Both the position numbers and the translations under genes were made by a program. A DNA stretch of 17,603 nucleotides, from contig JADGED010000025.1 in assembly GCA_016744555.1 (NCBI GenBank), positions 1-17,603 on the forward strand, in the 5' to 3' direction. Below the pieces are notes generated by a model, which worked only from the letters and a program-made list of their open reading frames with translations, was not told the DNA's origin and did no database searches. Origin of the DNA: Desulfuromonadaceae bacterium. Lineage in GTDB: Bacteria > Desulfobacterota > Desulfuromonadia > Desulfuromonadales > Geopsychrobacteraceae. Positions 7,007-14,601 of this stretch are shown in pieces; within the stretch, counting starts at the first letter, position 1, and the number at the start of each line of letters is the position of its first letter.

Positions 7007-7019
7007 CAATCTACCAATT

Positions 7020-8327
7020 CTAGCCGTGACGACCTTTTAAGGTCACGCCCTTCATGAAACCTTCATAGGATCGTGAAATTAAGTGTGCCTCAATTTGTGA
7101 TGCCGTATCCATACCTACACCGACAACAATCAACAGAGAAGTACCACCAAAGAAAAACGGTACATTAAGCTGACTAATAAGCAATGTAGGCAATACACAA
7201 ACGAGTGATATATAAACTGCACCAACAAAGGTCAAACGACTCAAAACAATATCAAGGTAATCTGCAGTCTCTTTGCCCGGGCGAATGCCTGGCACAAAAC
7301 CACCCTGATTCTTGATATTATCAGCAACGTTGACCGGGTTAAATGTTATAGCCGTGTAGAAGTAGCAAAAGAAGACAATAAAAGCAATATAAAAAATATT
7401 GTACACCCAATGAGTTGGAGACAAATACGCTGTCATAGTATCAACCCAAGGCGCTTCAATAAAATTAGCAATCGTTGCTGGAAACATCATAATAGAACTA
7501 GCAAAGATTGGCGGAATAACACCACTCATATTTATCTTCAATGGCAAATGACTGGCCTGTCCACCCATATTACGCATACCAACGACACGCTTAGCATAAT
7601 GAATCGGCACACGTCTCTGTGCTCGCTCCATATAAACTATTGCCGCAACCGTTATTAACATTAAACCTAAAATGAAAAGAACTATGGTTGGCGACATTGC
7701 ACCGGTTTGCACCAAACTGATAGAATTAACAATCGCCGATGGCATACCTGCAACAATACCAGCAAATATTATCAATGAAATTCCGTTGCCAATTCCACGC
7801 TCGGTAATTTGCTCACCTAACCACATAATAAAAGCCGTACCGGCAGTTAATGTAATTACCGTCAACAAAATAAAACCAATACCAGGGTTAGGCACTACAG
7901 GCTCACCTGCAGGACCGACCATCGATTGTAAACCAACAGCAATACCGGTACCCTGAATAATTGCCAAAGCAATTGTTCCATAGCGGGTGTACTCAGTTAT
8001 TTTCTTCCGACCTTGCTCACCATCCTTAGATAGTTTTTCAATCGGTTCAAACACAACAGTCAATAGTTGTAAAATGATCGAAGCACTAATGTAAGGCATA
8101 ATACCCAAGGCAAATACAGCCATTTGCTGCAATGCTCCACCGGTAAACGCACTTACTAGACCCAGCAGTGTACCTTCGGTACCCTCGAAAAACTTTGCCA
8201 AAACCTGTGCATCAATTCCTGGAGTAGGAACATGACAACCAACGCGATAAACCGCTAGCATAGCCAAGGTAAAGAGAATTCTGCGCCGCAATTCGGGGAT
8301 AGCAAGAATATTCTGCAGGGTCGACAT
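7020..8327 (-). CDS. secY: Preprotein translocase subunit SecY
   Basis: SecY is the pore of the inner-membrane Sec translocon, exporting proteins with SecA and inserting membrane proteins with the ribosome and SecE/SecG. The 435-residue, strongly hydrophobic protein fits ten transmembrane helices. The conserved stretch MWLGEQITERGIGNGIS occurs at 167-183, the plug region follows the first helix (about 60-75), and the cytoplasmic loops are basic. ATG at 8327 lies 3 bases after the rplO stop, with GAGG inside the end of rplO, so the two genes are translationally coupled. It is placed after rplO and before adk, as in most spc operons. Confidence 0.99.
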   Translation of the reverse strand: MSTLQNILAIPELRRRILFTLAMLAVYRVGCHVPTPGIDAQVLAKFFEGTEGTLLGLVSAFTGGALQQMAVFALGIMPYISASIILQLLTVVFEPIEKLSKDGEQGRKKITEYTRYGTIALAIIQGTGIAVGLQSMVGPAGEPVVPNPGIGFILLTVITLTAGTAFIMWLGEQITERGIGNGISLIIFAGIVAGMPSAIVNSISLVQTGAMSPTIVLFILGLMLITVAAIVYMERAQRRVPIHYAKRVVGMRNMGGQASHLPLKINMSGVIPPIFASSIMMFPATIANFIEAPWVDTMTAYLSPTHWVYNIFYIAFIVFFCYFYTAITFNPVNVADNIKNQGGFVPGIRPGKETADYLDIVLSRLTFVGAVYISLVCVLPTLLISQLNVPFFFGGTSLLIVVGVGMDTASQIEAHLISRSYEGFMKGVTLKGRHG

Positions 8328-8330
8328 AAA

Positions 8331-8771
8331 TTAAATAACCTCGACCTTGCCGCCAGCAGCTTCAATCTTAGCCACCGCAGTCTTACTAAATTTATGAGCA
8401 TAGACGGTCAACGCCTTTGTCAACTCACCATCGGCAAGAATCTTGACACCATCTTTAATACCATTGACCAGTCCTGCACTACCATACTGCGCCAAATCTA
8501 CAACCGTACCGGTCTCAAATGCATCAAGATCGCGAAGATTAATCAAGTTATAGACTTTCTTATTTCTGGAAACAAAACCACGCTTAGGAATTCTTCGTTG
8601 AAGTGGCATCTGCCCACCTTCGAAGCCAGGCTTAACGCCTCCACCACTACGCGCATTTTGTCCTTTGTGACCCTTACCGGAAGTTTTACCTGTTCCGGAT
8701 CCTTGACCACGACCAATACGTTTTCTATTTTTTGTTGAACCGGCAGCCGGTTTAAGATTACTTAAATCCAT
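8331..8771 (-). CDS. rplO: 50S ribosomal protein L15
   Basis: L15 is a late-assembly large-subunit protein. The 146-residue product has the long Gly/Arg/Lys-rich N-terminal extension that threads into 23S rRNA (GRGQGSGTGKTSGKGHKGQ, about 21-39) and the conserved GGGVKPGFEGGQMPLQRRIPKRGF region. It ends in the globular domain (about 75-146). ATG at 8771 has GAGGAT upstream. Only 3 bases separate its stop from secY. Confidence 0.99.
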   Translation of the reverse strand: MDLSNLKPAAGSTKNRKRIGRGQGSGTGKTSGKGHKGQNARSGGGVKPGFEGGQMPLQRRIPKRGFVSRNKKVYNLINLRDLDAFETGTVVDLAQYGSAGLVNGIKDGVKILADGELTKALTVYAHKFSKTAVAKIEAAGGKVEVI

Positions 8772-8792
8772 CTTGATATCCTCTAGATAATA

Positions 8793-8972
8793 TCAGTCTT
8801 CAACAGCAACCATGTGTTCAACCTTACTGATCATCCCACGAATTTCGGGGGTATCCTGTAAAGTAACTGTCTGGTGCATACGATTCAATCCAAGACCTTT
8901 GAGCACTTTGGAAAAATAGGCCTTACGACCAATCGGACTTTTTTTAAGGGTGACTTTCACTTCCGCCGCCAT
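8793..8972 (-). CDS. rpmD: 50S ribosomal protein L30
   Basis: This short gene encodes a 59-residue L30 of the large subunit. The translation begins MAAEVKVTLKKSPIGRK and includes the family pattern KVLKGLGLNRMHQTVTLQD, then ends HMVAVED. ATG at 8972 has AGGAGA 7 bases upstream. L30 is small and is missing from some bacterial groups; here it is intact in its standard place between rpsE (24-base gap) and rplO (21-base gap). Confidence 0.98.
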   Translation of the reverse strand: MAAEVKVTLKKSPIGRKAYFSKVLKGLGLNRMHQTVTLQDTPEIRGMISKVEHMVAVED

Positions 8973-8996
8973 GATTTATCTCCTAGTTGCAGAAAC

Positions 8997-9491
8997 TTAT
9001 TGTTCTTTAGTGATGCCACGACGGGCATGGATCTCTTCTGGACTCTTAAGCATCTTCAATGCACTCATGGTTGCCTTAACGACATTATGAGGATTGTTGG
9101 AACCCAAACACTTAGTCAGGATATTTCCAATGCCAACAGCTTCCAGAATAGGACGTACAGCGCCACCAGCAATAACACCGGTACCATCTGACGCAGGCTT
9201 CAACAAAACTTTCCCGGCACCATATTTACCAATGACGTCGTAAGGAATTGTTTTACCTTCCTGAATCGGCACCTTGATCAAGCTCTTACGTGCTTGCTCA
9301 ACACCCTTACGGATTGCCTCAGGAACCTCTTTAGCTTTACCAAGACCATAGCCTACATGGCCATTGCCATCACCAACAATAACTAATGCCGAAAAGCTGA
9401 AACGACGTCCGCCTTTGACAACCTTTGAGTTACGGTTAATATGAATGACCCGATCGGTCAATTCGAATTCATTGGGATCAATGTGTAGCAC
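8997..9491 (-). CDS. rpsE: 30S ribosomal protein S5
   Basis: S5 binds at the back of the 30S subunit near the mRNA entry channel and affects decoding accuracy. The 164-residue protein has the N-terminal double-stranded-RNA-binding-like domain (about 15-80; KGGRRFSFSALVIVGDGNGH) and a C-terminal domain with the conserved VIAGGAVRPILEAVGIGNI. The start is GTG at 9491, giving MLHIDPNEFEL, with GAGGAG and AAGG just upstream. rplR ends 12 bases before it. Confidence 0.98.
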   Translation of the reverse strand: MLHIDPNEFELTDRVIHINRNSKVVKGGRRFSFSALVIVGDGNGHVGYGLGKAKEVPEAIRKGVEQARKSLIKVPIQEGKTIPYDVIGKYGAGKVLLKPASDGTGVIAGGAVRPILEAVGIGNILTKCLGSNNPHNVVKATMSALKMLKSPEEIHARRGITKEQ

Positions 9492-9503
9492 AAACCTTCT
9501 CCT

Positions 9504-9866
9504 CTACAGTTTCAAGCCGGCTTCTCTTGCAGCATCAGCAAGCGCTTGAATACGCCCCTGATACAGGAACCCGTTACGGTCGAAAACAACATTGTTAATA
9601 TCTTGAGCGAGAGCCTTTTTAGCAATTGAACTACCAACTGCCTTAGCCGCTCCGACATTACCGCTGTATGGCGCTTCAACATCACTAGCAAGAGTTGATG
9701 TTGCAACCAAAGTCTTACCGGTTACATCATCAATAATCTGTGCGTAGATATGCTTGGCACTACGAAATACAGACAGTCGGGGGCATTCACTAGTCCCACG
9801 TATTTTTTTTCTAACTCGTGCTTGACGTTTAAGTCTTGAAACACGTCTTTTTTGGGAAACATCCAC
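9504..9866 (-). CDS. rplR: 50S ribosomal protein L18
   Basis: L18 binds 5S rRNA and joins it to the large subunit. The 120-residue protein has a basic N-terminal tail (QKRRVSRLKRQARVRKKI) and the family motifs RLSVFRSAKHIYAQIIDD and VVFDRNGFLYQGRIQALADAAREAGL. The start is GTG at 9866, with AAGGAG 7 bases upstream. Gap to rplF is 27 bases and to rpsE 12. Confidence 0.99.
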   Translation of the reverse strand: MDVSQKRRVSRLKRQARVRKKIRGTSECPRLSVFRSAKHIYAQIIDDVTGKTLVATSTLASDVEAPYSGNVGAAKAVGSSIAKKALAQDINNVVFDRNGFLYQGRIQALADAAREAGLKL

Positions 9867-9893
9867 GGTTAAGCTCCTTACTTGAAATCTATC

Positions 9894-10430
9894 TTACTTA
9901 CCAGCTTTACCAGCTTTACGCAGAATTCTCTCATCCGCATACTTAATCCCTTTACCTTTGTAAGGCTCAGGCTTACGGAAAGAGCGAATTTTTGCAGCTG
10001 CAGAGCCGACAAGTTGCTTATCAATACCCTTTACAGACAACTTGGTCTGCTTATCAATATCTACGCTAATTCCCGCAGGAAGTTCATAAATAACCGGATG
10101 GGAATAACCTAGTGATAAAGTCAAAACCTTACCGCTGATTTCGGCACGATAACCAACACCATTGATCTCAAGGTCTTTCTGAAATCCGTTGGTAACGCCC
10201 ATTACCATATTATTAATCAAAGCGCGAGTAAGACCGTGCAAAGCACCATCTTGTTTGTTTTCTGCAGGACTGACTACTTTGACTTGATCAGTCTCAACAG
10301 CTACAGTCATCCGCTCGTGCAATGGTTGTGTAAGAGTGCCCTTTGGGCCAGTAACAGTCATACTATTGCCGTCAAGAGAAATCTTAACTCCTGCAGGAAT
10401 AGCTACTGGTAATTTACCGATACGTGACAT
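9894..10430 (-). CDS. rplF: 50S ribosomal protein L6
   Basis: L6 sits near the GTPase-associated region and the sarcin-ricin loop of the large subunit. The 178-residue protein has two homologous domains (about 1-82 and 83-178) and begins MSRIGKLPVAIPAGV. The C-terminal signature PEPYKGKGIKY (about 153-163) is the strongest family marker. ATG at 10430 follows AGGAGCTT about 8 bases upstream. Gap to rpsH is 24 bases. Confidence 0.99.
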   Translation of the reverse strand: MSRIGKLPVAIPAGVKISLDGNSMTVTGPKGTLTQPLHERMTVAVETDQVKVVSPAENKQDGALHGLTRALINNMVMGVTNGFQKDLEINGVGYRAEISGKVLTLSLGYSHPVIYELPAGISVDIDKQTKLSVKGIDKQLVGSAAAKIRSFRKPEPYKGKGIKYADERILRKAGKAGK

Positions 10431-10454
10431 TTGTTGAAGCTCCTTGTTCTGCTA

Positions 10455-10853
10455 TTACCAGATGGTACAAATAACTTCGCCACCAACTTGAGCCTGGCGA
10501 GCAGATACGTCATCAAGAACTCCCTTAGATGTCGACAAAATCGAAGCACCAAGACCGTTCTTTACCCGTGGAATATCATCTTTTCCAACATAAACCCGAC
10601 ATCCAGGTGATGAAATCCGCTTGATTTCATGAATTACTGGAGTTTGGTTCTCATCGTACTTTAGATGCATCCTCAGGACACCTTGCTTATTATCACTGAT
10701 AACTTTAAAGTTCTTAATGTAGCCTAAATCTTTTAAAGTAGACGCTACAGCAACTTTAACATTGCTTGATGGCATATCCAACTTTGCGTGACCAGCCATC
10801 CCGGCATTTCTAATCCGGGTAAGCATGTCCGCCATCGGGTCGGTCATAGACAT
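10455..10853 (-). CDS. rpsH: 30S ribosomal protein S8
   Basis: S8 is a primary 16S rRNA binder of the central domain; in E. coli it also represses the spc operon by binding its mRNA. The 132-residue protein begins MSMTDPMADMLTRIRNA and carries the C-terminal signature STSKGVLDDVSARQAQVGGEVICTIW. ATG at 10853 has AAGGAG 8 bases upstream; a second ATG two codons later is less well spaced. It follows rpsN by 21 bases. Confidence 0.99.
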   Translation of the reverse strand: MSMTDPMADMLTRIRNAGMAGHAKLDMPSSNVKVAVASTLKDLGYIKNFKVISDNKQGVLRMHLKYDENQTPVIHEIKRISSPGCRVYVGKDDIPRVKNGLGASILSTSKGVLDDVSARQAQVGGEVICTIW

Positions 10854-10874
10854 GGGTTGTACTCCTTCTTGCTG

Positions 10875-11060
10875 TTACCAGCTGGACTTGACAACTCCAG
10901 GGACTTTACCCTCAGATGCCAGTTTCCGCAGACAAATTCTGCACATATCAAACTTACGATAATAAGCGCGTGGGCGGCCACAAATGGGGCAGCGATTATA
11001 TTCACGTACCGCAAACTTTTTAGGCCGTTTTGCTTTGGCAATCATCGATTTCTTCGCCAC
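10875..11060 (-). CDS. rpsN: 30S ribosomal protein S14, type Z (zinc-binding)
   Basis: S14 is a late-binding protein of the 30S head. The product is the short 61-residue zinc form, with Cys4 ligands C24, C27, C40 and C43 in the pattern CPIC-x12-CRIC, unlike the about 100-residue zinc-free S14 of E. coli. The conserved C-terminus GKVPGVVKSSW is complete. The start is GTG at 11060 with GGAGG 5 bases upstream. Its place between rplE and rpsH is standard. Confidence 0.99.
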   Translation of the reverse strand: MAKKSMIAKAKRPKKFAVREYNRCPICGRPRAYYRKFDMCRICLRKLASEGKVPGVVKSSW

Positions 11061-11081
11061 AATATCCTCCGCTCTTAAGCT

Positions 11082-11621
11082 TTATTTTCTAAACGGCATG
11101 CCAAGGCCGGTCAATAGTGCGCGACCTTCCTCGTCTGTCTTAGCCGTTGTTACTATAGTGACATTCATTCCCGATACTTGAGCTATAACATCCAGATCAA
11201 TTTCAGGAAAGATTAACTGCTCACGAACACCCAAAGTATAGTTTCCGTGGCCGTCAAAAGCCTTCGGAGAGATACCTTTAAAGTCACGAACACGTGGCAA
11301 TGCGACATTGATCAAACGATCAAGGAATTCCCAAGCGCGCTTCTGACGTAGGGTAACGCAGGCGCCGATTGGCATCTCCTCACGCAATTTAAATCCAGCA
11401 ATCGCTTTTTTCGACTTAGTAATAACGGCCTTCTGACCGCTAATACGTGCCAATTCTTCGACTGCAGATTCTAAAAGTTTTGGATTCTGAATAGCCTCAC
11501 CGAGACCCATATTCAGAACAACCTTTTCCACGCGAGGAACTTCCATGACTGACTTGTACTGAAATTCCTTCATCAGGGCAGGTACCTGCTCCTGAAGATA
11601 TGTCTGCTTTAACCTGGACAT
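11082..11621 (-). CDS. rplE: 50S ribosomal protein L5
   Basis: L5 is a 5S rRNA-binding protein in the central protuberance and contacts S13 and the P-site tRNA. The 179-residue protein contains the family signature KVVLNMGLGEA (about 33-43), the motif KSKKAIAGFKLREEMPIG, and a C-terminal end (GLGMPFRK) typical of bacterial L5. ATG at 11621 follows GGAGAG. The spacer to rplX is just 12 bases, so an extended S8 repressor site like that around E. coli rplX-rplE would have to use coding sequence. Confidence 0.99.
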   Translation of the reverse strand: MSRLKQTYLQEQVPALMKEFQYKSVMEVPRVEKVVLNMGLGEAIQNPKLLESAVEELARISGQKAVITKSKKAIAGFKLREEMPIGACVTLRQKRAWEFLDRLINVALPRVRDFKGISPKAFDGHGNYTLGVREQLIFPEIDLDVIAQVSGMNVTIVTTAKTDEEGRALLTGLGMPFRK

Positions 11622-11633
11622 TAAACTCTCCGT

Positions 11634-11963
11634 CTATTTATCAACACTCTCGTTACATTTTTTACAGTAACGAGTTTTACTGCCATCATCCAGCAACCGA
11701 ATGCCAGTACGGGTAGCCTCATTACAAGAACCACATACCAACATAACATTCGAAACACTCAAAGGTGCCTCTTTCTCAACGATTCCGCCCTCAGGATTTA
11801 ACTGATTAGGACGGGTGTGACGCTTTACGACGTTGAGACTCTCAACGACTACACGTCCCTTAGCTGGGAATACCCGTAACACTTTACCAGTTTTACCTTG
11901 TTCCTTACCGGCGATAATTTTTACCACGTCATCTTTCTTGACATGTAATTTTTCAATAGACAT
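11634..11963 (-). CDS. rplX: 50S ribosomal protein L24, with Cys4 site
   Basis: L24 initiates large-subunit assembly and lies by the tunnel exit. The 109-residue protein has the KOW motif (KKDDVVKIIAGKEQGKTGKV, about 9-28) and a C-terminal zinc ribbon with C77, C80, C100 and C103 (CGSC and CKKC), which many bacterial L24 proteins have and E. coli lacks. ATG at 11963 has only a weak AGAGAG ribosome binding site, so translation may be coupled to rplN 23 bases upstream. Confidence 0.99.
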   Translation of the reverse strand: MSIEKLHVKKDDVVKIIAGKEQGKTGKVLRVFPAKGRVVVESLNVVKRHTRPNQLNPEGGIVEKEAPLSVSNVMLVCGSCNEATRTGIRLLDDGSKTRYCKKCNESVDK

Positions 11964-11986
11964 CGCTTTGACTCTCTAAATAAAAT

Positions 11987-12355
11987 TTATAAAACTTCTG
12001 GCGCCAATGAAACAATCTTCATAAAGTGCCGAGCACGTAGTTCCCGTGCAACCGGACCAAAAATCCGGGTACCTAGAGGCTCATTACCGGTACTAACAAC
12101 AACTGCAGAGTTGCCGTCGAAACGGATAAAAGAACCATCAGGACGCGGAATCTCTTTTGCGGTACGAACAATAACTGCACGTACGACATCGCCCTTTTTG
12201 ACTTTAGAATTTGGCAGTGCCTCTTTGACACTACACACAATAATATCGCCGACACTGGCGTACTTGCGCTTAGATCCTCCAGGAACTTTAATACAACAAA
12301 GTTTTTTTGCTCCTGAATTATCAGCAACACTAAGCATGGTTTGCATCTGGATCAT
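11987..12355 (-). CDS. rplN: 50S ribosomal protein L14
   Basis: L14 forms an intersubunit bridge with 16S rRNA helix 44 and binds ribosome silencing factor RsfS. The 122-residue length is exactly the common one. The protein shows LSVADNSGAKKLCCIKV near the start and the conserved GNEPLGTRIFGPVARELR near the end. ATG at 12355 has TAGGAG upstream. It is the first gene of the spc cluster, but only 10 bases follow rpsQ, so no separate spc promoter is visible here. Confidence 0.99.
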   Translation of the reverse strand: MIQMQTMLSVADNSGAKKLCCIKVPGGSKRKYASVGDIIVCSVKEALPNSKVKKGDVVRAVIVRTAKEIPRPDGSFIRFDGNSAVVVSTGNEPLGTRIFGPVARELRARHFMKIVSLAPEVL

Positions 12356-12365
12356 GACTTAACTC

Positions 12366-12632
12366 CTACGCGGTAACGGCTTTTTCCAGAACCTGCCGGA
12401 CACGCCAGCGCTTGTCTTTCGACAGCGGTCTTGTTTCAACAATGAGAACTTTATCACCAATTTCGCAGCTATTAGCCTCATCGTGAGCCTTACAGCTTAC
12501 TTTACGTTTGATGAACTTCTTATAAACACTGTGCTTAACAAGATCATCTACCCTGACGACTACAGTTTTGTCCATCTTATTACTTGTAACAAAACCGACG
12601 CGGGTTCTTCTATTACCTCGTTCTTGGCTCAT
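12366..12632 (-). CDS. rpsQ: 30S ribosomal protein S17
   Basis: S17 is an early 30S assembly protein with an OB fold that binds the 5' domain of 16S rRNA. The 88-residue protein has the usual core GFVTSNKMDKTVVVRV (about 13-28), the loop with HSVYKKFIKRK, and the conserved CEIGDKVLIVETRPLSKDKRWRV. ATG at 12632 has GAGGA 5 bases upstream. It is the last S10-cluster gene, 15 bases after rpmC. Confidence 0.99.
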   Translation of the reverse strand: MSQERGNRRTRVGFVTSNKMDKTVVVRVDDLVKHSVYKKFIKRKVSCKAHDEANSCEIGDKVLIVETRPLSKDKRWRVRQVLEKAVTA

Positions 12633-12647
12633 TTTTCCTCACATCCA

Positions 12648-12839
12648 CTAAGCGTTCAACTTACCGGAAAGAACTGTTTTCACCCGTGCAACATCTTTAC
12701 GCACTTGTGAAACTCTCGCTGTGTTCTCAAGATGTCCGGTATGTAACTGAAACTTCAGATTAAATAACTCTTGTTGTAATTCTTGCGTTTTTGCTTGCAA
12801 TTCTTCAACACTGAGATCTTTGATTTCATTAATTATCAT
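12648..12839 (-). CDS. rpmC: 50S ribosomal protein L29
   Basis: L29 is a two-helix protein at the tunnel exit, next to the L23 docking site for SRP and trigger factor. I choose the ATG at 12839, giving MIINEIKDLSVEELQ (63 residues), the normal length. A TTG two codons upstream (12845) would leave only about one base to the GAGG ribosome binding site. The FNLKFQLHTGHLENTARV signature (about 27-44) is clear. The start overlaps the end of rplP by 11 bases, implying translational coupling. Confidence 0.98.
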   Translation of the reverse strand: MIINEIKDLSVEELQAKTQELQQELFNLKFQLHTGHLENTARVSQVRKDVARVKTVLSGKLNA

Positions 12840-13251
12840 CGCCAACCTCTCTTTTTACAAACTTGGTGCGAATAGGCAATTTATGAGCTCCCAAACGGAA
12901 GGCTTCACGTGCTACCTCTTCAGAAACACCTTGCATTTCATAAATAATATGACCGGGCTTAACTACTGCAACCCATTTTTCTGGCGAACCCTTACCTTTA
13001 CCCATACGAGTTTCAGCAGGTTTGCTAGTCAAAGGCTTGTGAGGAAAAGAACGTATCCAAATCTTTCCACCACGTTTGATGTATCTAGTCATTGCACGAC
13101 GTGCAGCTTCTATCTGACGAGCTGACAACCAGCAACACTCTAAAGCTTGTAGACCGAAATCTCCAAAACTTACATCAGTACCACGGGACGCCTGACCAGT
13201 CATCCGCCCAGTAAACTGTTTTCTACGCTTAACCTTTTTTGGCATTAACAT
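12829..13251 (-). CDS. rplP: 50S ribosomal protein L16
   Basis: L16 binds near the A-site tRNA elbow and shapes the peptidyl transferase centre. The 140-residue protein begins MLMPKKVKRRKQFTGR and has the signatures SARQIEAARRAMTR (about 43-56) and RMGKGKG (82-88), the loop carrying the arginine that is hydroxylated in E. coli L16. ATG at 13251 has CAGGAG 9 bases upstream; the ATG two codons on is further away. Its 3' end overlaps rpmC by 11 bases. Confidence 0.99.
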   Translation of the reverse strand: MLMPKKVKRRKQFTGRMTGQASRGTDVSFGDFGLQALECCWLSARQIEAARRAMTRYIKRGGKIWIRSFPHKPLTSKPAETRMGKGKGSPEKWVAVVKPGHIIYEMQGVSEEVAREAFRLGAHKLPIRTKFVKREVGDDN

Positions 13252-13267
13252 GACAAGCTACTCCTGA

Positions 13268-13918
13268 TCAGCCAGCTGGCTGGACTTTTTCTTTGCCAAG
13301 AACCTCACCTTTAAAGATAAGGACTTTTACACCGATAATTCCATAGGTGGTCATTGCTTCAGCAAAACCATAGTCGATATCGGCCCGTAAGGTATGCAAA
13401 GGTACACGACCTTCACGATACCACTCAGTACGACTCATCTCAGCACCACCAAGACGACCGGCACAATTGATCTTAATTCCCTTCGCACCAAACTTAAGCG
13501 CCATACTGACACTACGTTTCATGGCACGACGGAAAGCAACCCGCCGCTCAAGTTGCAAAACTACGTTCTCTGCAACAAGTTGAGCATCTACTTCAGGCTT
13601 ACGTACTTCCTGAATATTAATAAAGCACTCATCATCGGTGATCTTAGTGAGATCTTTTTTTAGGACCTCAACTTCAGATCCTTTTTTACCAATGATAATC
13701 CCTGGACGAGCAGCGAAAATATTAATTTTAACTTTATTCGCAGCACGCTCCAGCTCAATTTTAGAAATGCCTGCATGATACAGCCGCTTTTTCAAAAAAT
13801 TACGCAGTTTCAAATCTGCATGTAATTTTACTGAATAATCGGAATCGGCATACCAGCGCGATTCCCACGTACGGTTGATTCCCAGACGAAATCCTATCGG
13901 ATGAACTTTCTGGCCCAA
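13268..13918 (-). CDS. rpsC: 30S ribosomal protein S3
   Basis: S3 lies at the mRNA entry pore of the 30S head and takes part in helicase activity with S4 and S5. The 216-residue protein begins MGQKVHPIGFRLG. It has a KH domain with the GKKG loop at 77-80 and a C-terminal domain with the conserved GRLGGAEMSRTEWYREGRVPLHTLRA. The start codon is TTG at 13918: the universal MGQKVHP beginning fixes it. GAGGAGGT (13925-13932) lies 6 bases upstream. rplV ends 16 bases before it. Confidence 0.99.
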   Translation of the reverse strand: MGQKVHPIGFRLGINRTWESRWYADSDYSVKLHADLKLRNFLKKRLYHAGISKIELERAANKVKINIFAARPGIIIGKKGSEVEVLKKDLTKITDDECFINIQEVRKPEVDAQLVAENVVLQLERRVAFRRAMKRSVSMALKFGAKGIKINCAGRLGGAEMSRTEWYREGRVPLHTLRADIDYGFAEAMTTYGIIGVKVLIFKGEVLGKEKVQPAG

Positions 13919-13924
13919 AGGGAC

Positions 13925-13932
13925 ACCTCCTC
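13925..13932 (-). promoter_or_regulatory. Strong ribosome binding site for the TTG start of rpsC
   Basis: GAGGAGGT on the minus strand lies 6 bases before the TTG at 13918. The near-complete match to the 16S 3' end supports the non-ATG start. Confidence 0.85.
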
Positions 13933-13934
13933 GA

Positions 13935-14267
13935 TTACTTCACATCCAGAACCACAGTGATGTGGCTGGTAGGCTTACGAATTCGGCTGGCACGACCCTG
14001 AGCACGGGGACGAAAACGCTTGAGCACAGGGCCCTGATCAACCATAACTGTTTTTACAAACAGTTGGTCTACATCAGATACACCTTTTTGCTCAGCATTC
14101 GCTACAGCTGATTTCAACAGTTTAGACAAAATAGGGGCGGTCTTTTGCGGGGATACTTGAAGTATATTCATAGCATCCTGAATACCCTTACCGCGCACCA
14201 TATCAACAACGAGTCGCGCCTTGCGGGGCGAAAGACGAACGTTACTTAATTTCGCTTGTGCTTCCAT
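13935..14267 (-). CDS. rplV: 50S ribosomal protein L22
   Basis: L22 contacts all domains of 23S rRNA and lines the exit tunnel. The 110-residue protein has the N-terminal NVRLSPRKARLVVDMVRGK motif (about 9-27). The long beta hairpin (about 80-100, containing KRFRPRAQGRA) is the one that reaches the tunnel constriction and in which macrolide resistance changes are known in other species. ATG at 14267 follows AGGAG about 10 bases upstream. The gap to rpsS is 33 bases. Confidence 0.99.
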   Translation of the reverse strand: MEAQAKLSNVRLSPRKARLVVDMVRGKGIQDAMNILQVSPQKTAPILSKLLKSAVANAEQKGVSDVDQLFVKTVMVDQGPVLKRFRPRAQGRASRIRKPTSHITVVLDVK

Positions 14268-14300
14268 TACTTGGAACTCCTGCCAGAAAAAGTGTTGATT

Positions 14301-14579
14301 TTATCTGACTTTACTTTTTTTATCACTTCCGTGCCCGTAATAAGTACGAGTCGGCGCGAATTCACCCAATTTATGTCCTACCATATTTTCGCTGACAAAT
14401 ACTGGTATAAACTTTTTACCATTATGTACGGCAAAAGTCATACCAACAAATTCAGGAATTATGGTCGAACGCCGTGACCATGTTTTTACCACCTTGTTAC
14501 GATTTGCTTCTCCCTCAAGATCCACATTTCGTAGCAGGCTTTCTTGAACATAAGGTCCTTTTTTAATTGATCTCGACAC
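14301..14579 (-). CDS. rpsS: 30S ribosomal protein S19
   Basis: S19 sits at the top of the 30S head next to S13. The 92-residue protein begins MSRSIKKGPYVQESLL and includes RRSTIIPEFVGMTFAVHNGKK and the signature VGHKLGEFAPTRTY. The start is GTG at 14579 with AGGAG about 6 bases upstream. It follows rplB by 22 bases, the usual S10-cluster order. Confidence 0.99.
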   Translation of the reverse strand: MSRSIKKGPYVQESLLRNVDLEGEANRNKVVKTWSRRSTIIPEFVGMTFAVHNGKKFIPVFVSENMVGHKLGEFAPTRTYYGHGSDKKSKVR

Positions 14580-14601
14580 GATCGTCTCCTAAATACTTAA
14601 A

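Noticed and set aside
7007..7009. TTG as an adk start, one codon before the ATG
   Set aside because: The ATG at 7006 gives the standard MKIILLGPPG beginning, so the extra codon is not needed.
6603..7040. 145-codon open frame on the plus strand, antisense to adk and the end of secY
   Set aside because: It lies opposite a highly conserved gene, has no ribosome binding site or family resemblance, and is explained by codon bias of the opposite strand.
8394..8738. 114-codon open frame on the plus strand opposite rplO
   Set aside because: It mirrors the Gly/Lys-rich rplO sequence. The Thr/Ser-rich composition is typical of a shadow frame.
12867..13251. Unusual ECCWLS stretch in L16 as a possible frameshift
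   Set aside because: The flanking signatures (DFGLQ and SARQIEAARRAMTR) are in the same frame with correct spacing, so it is a substitution within an intact protein.
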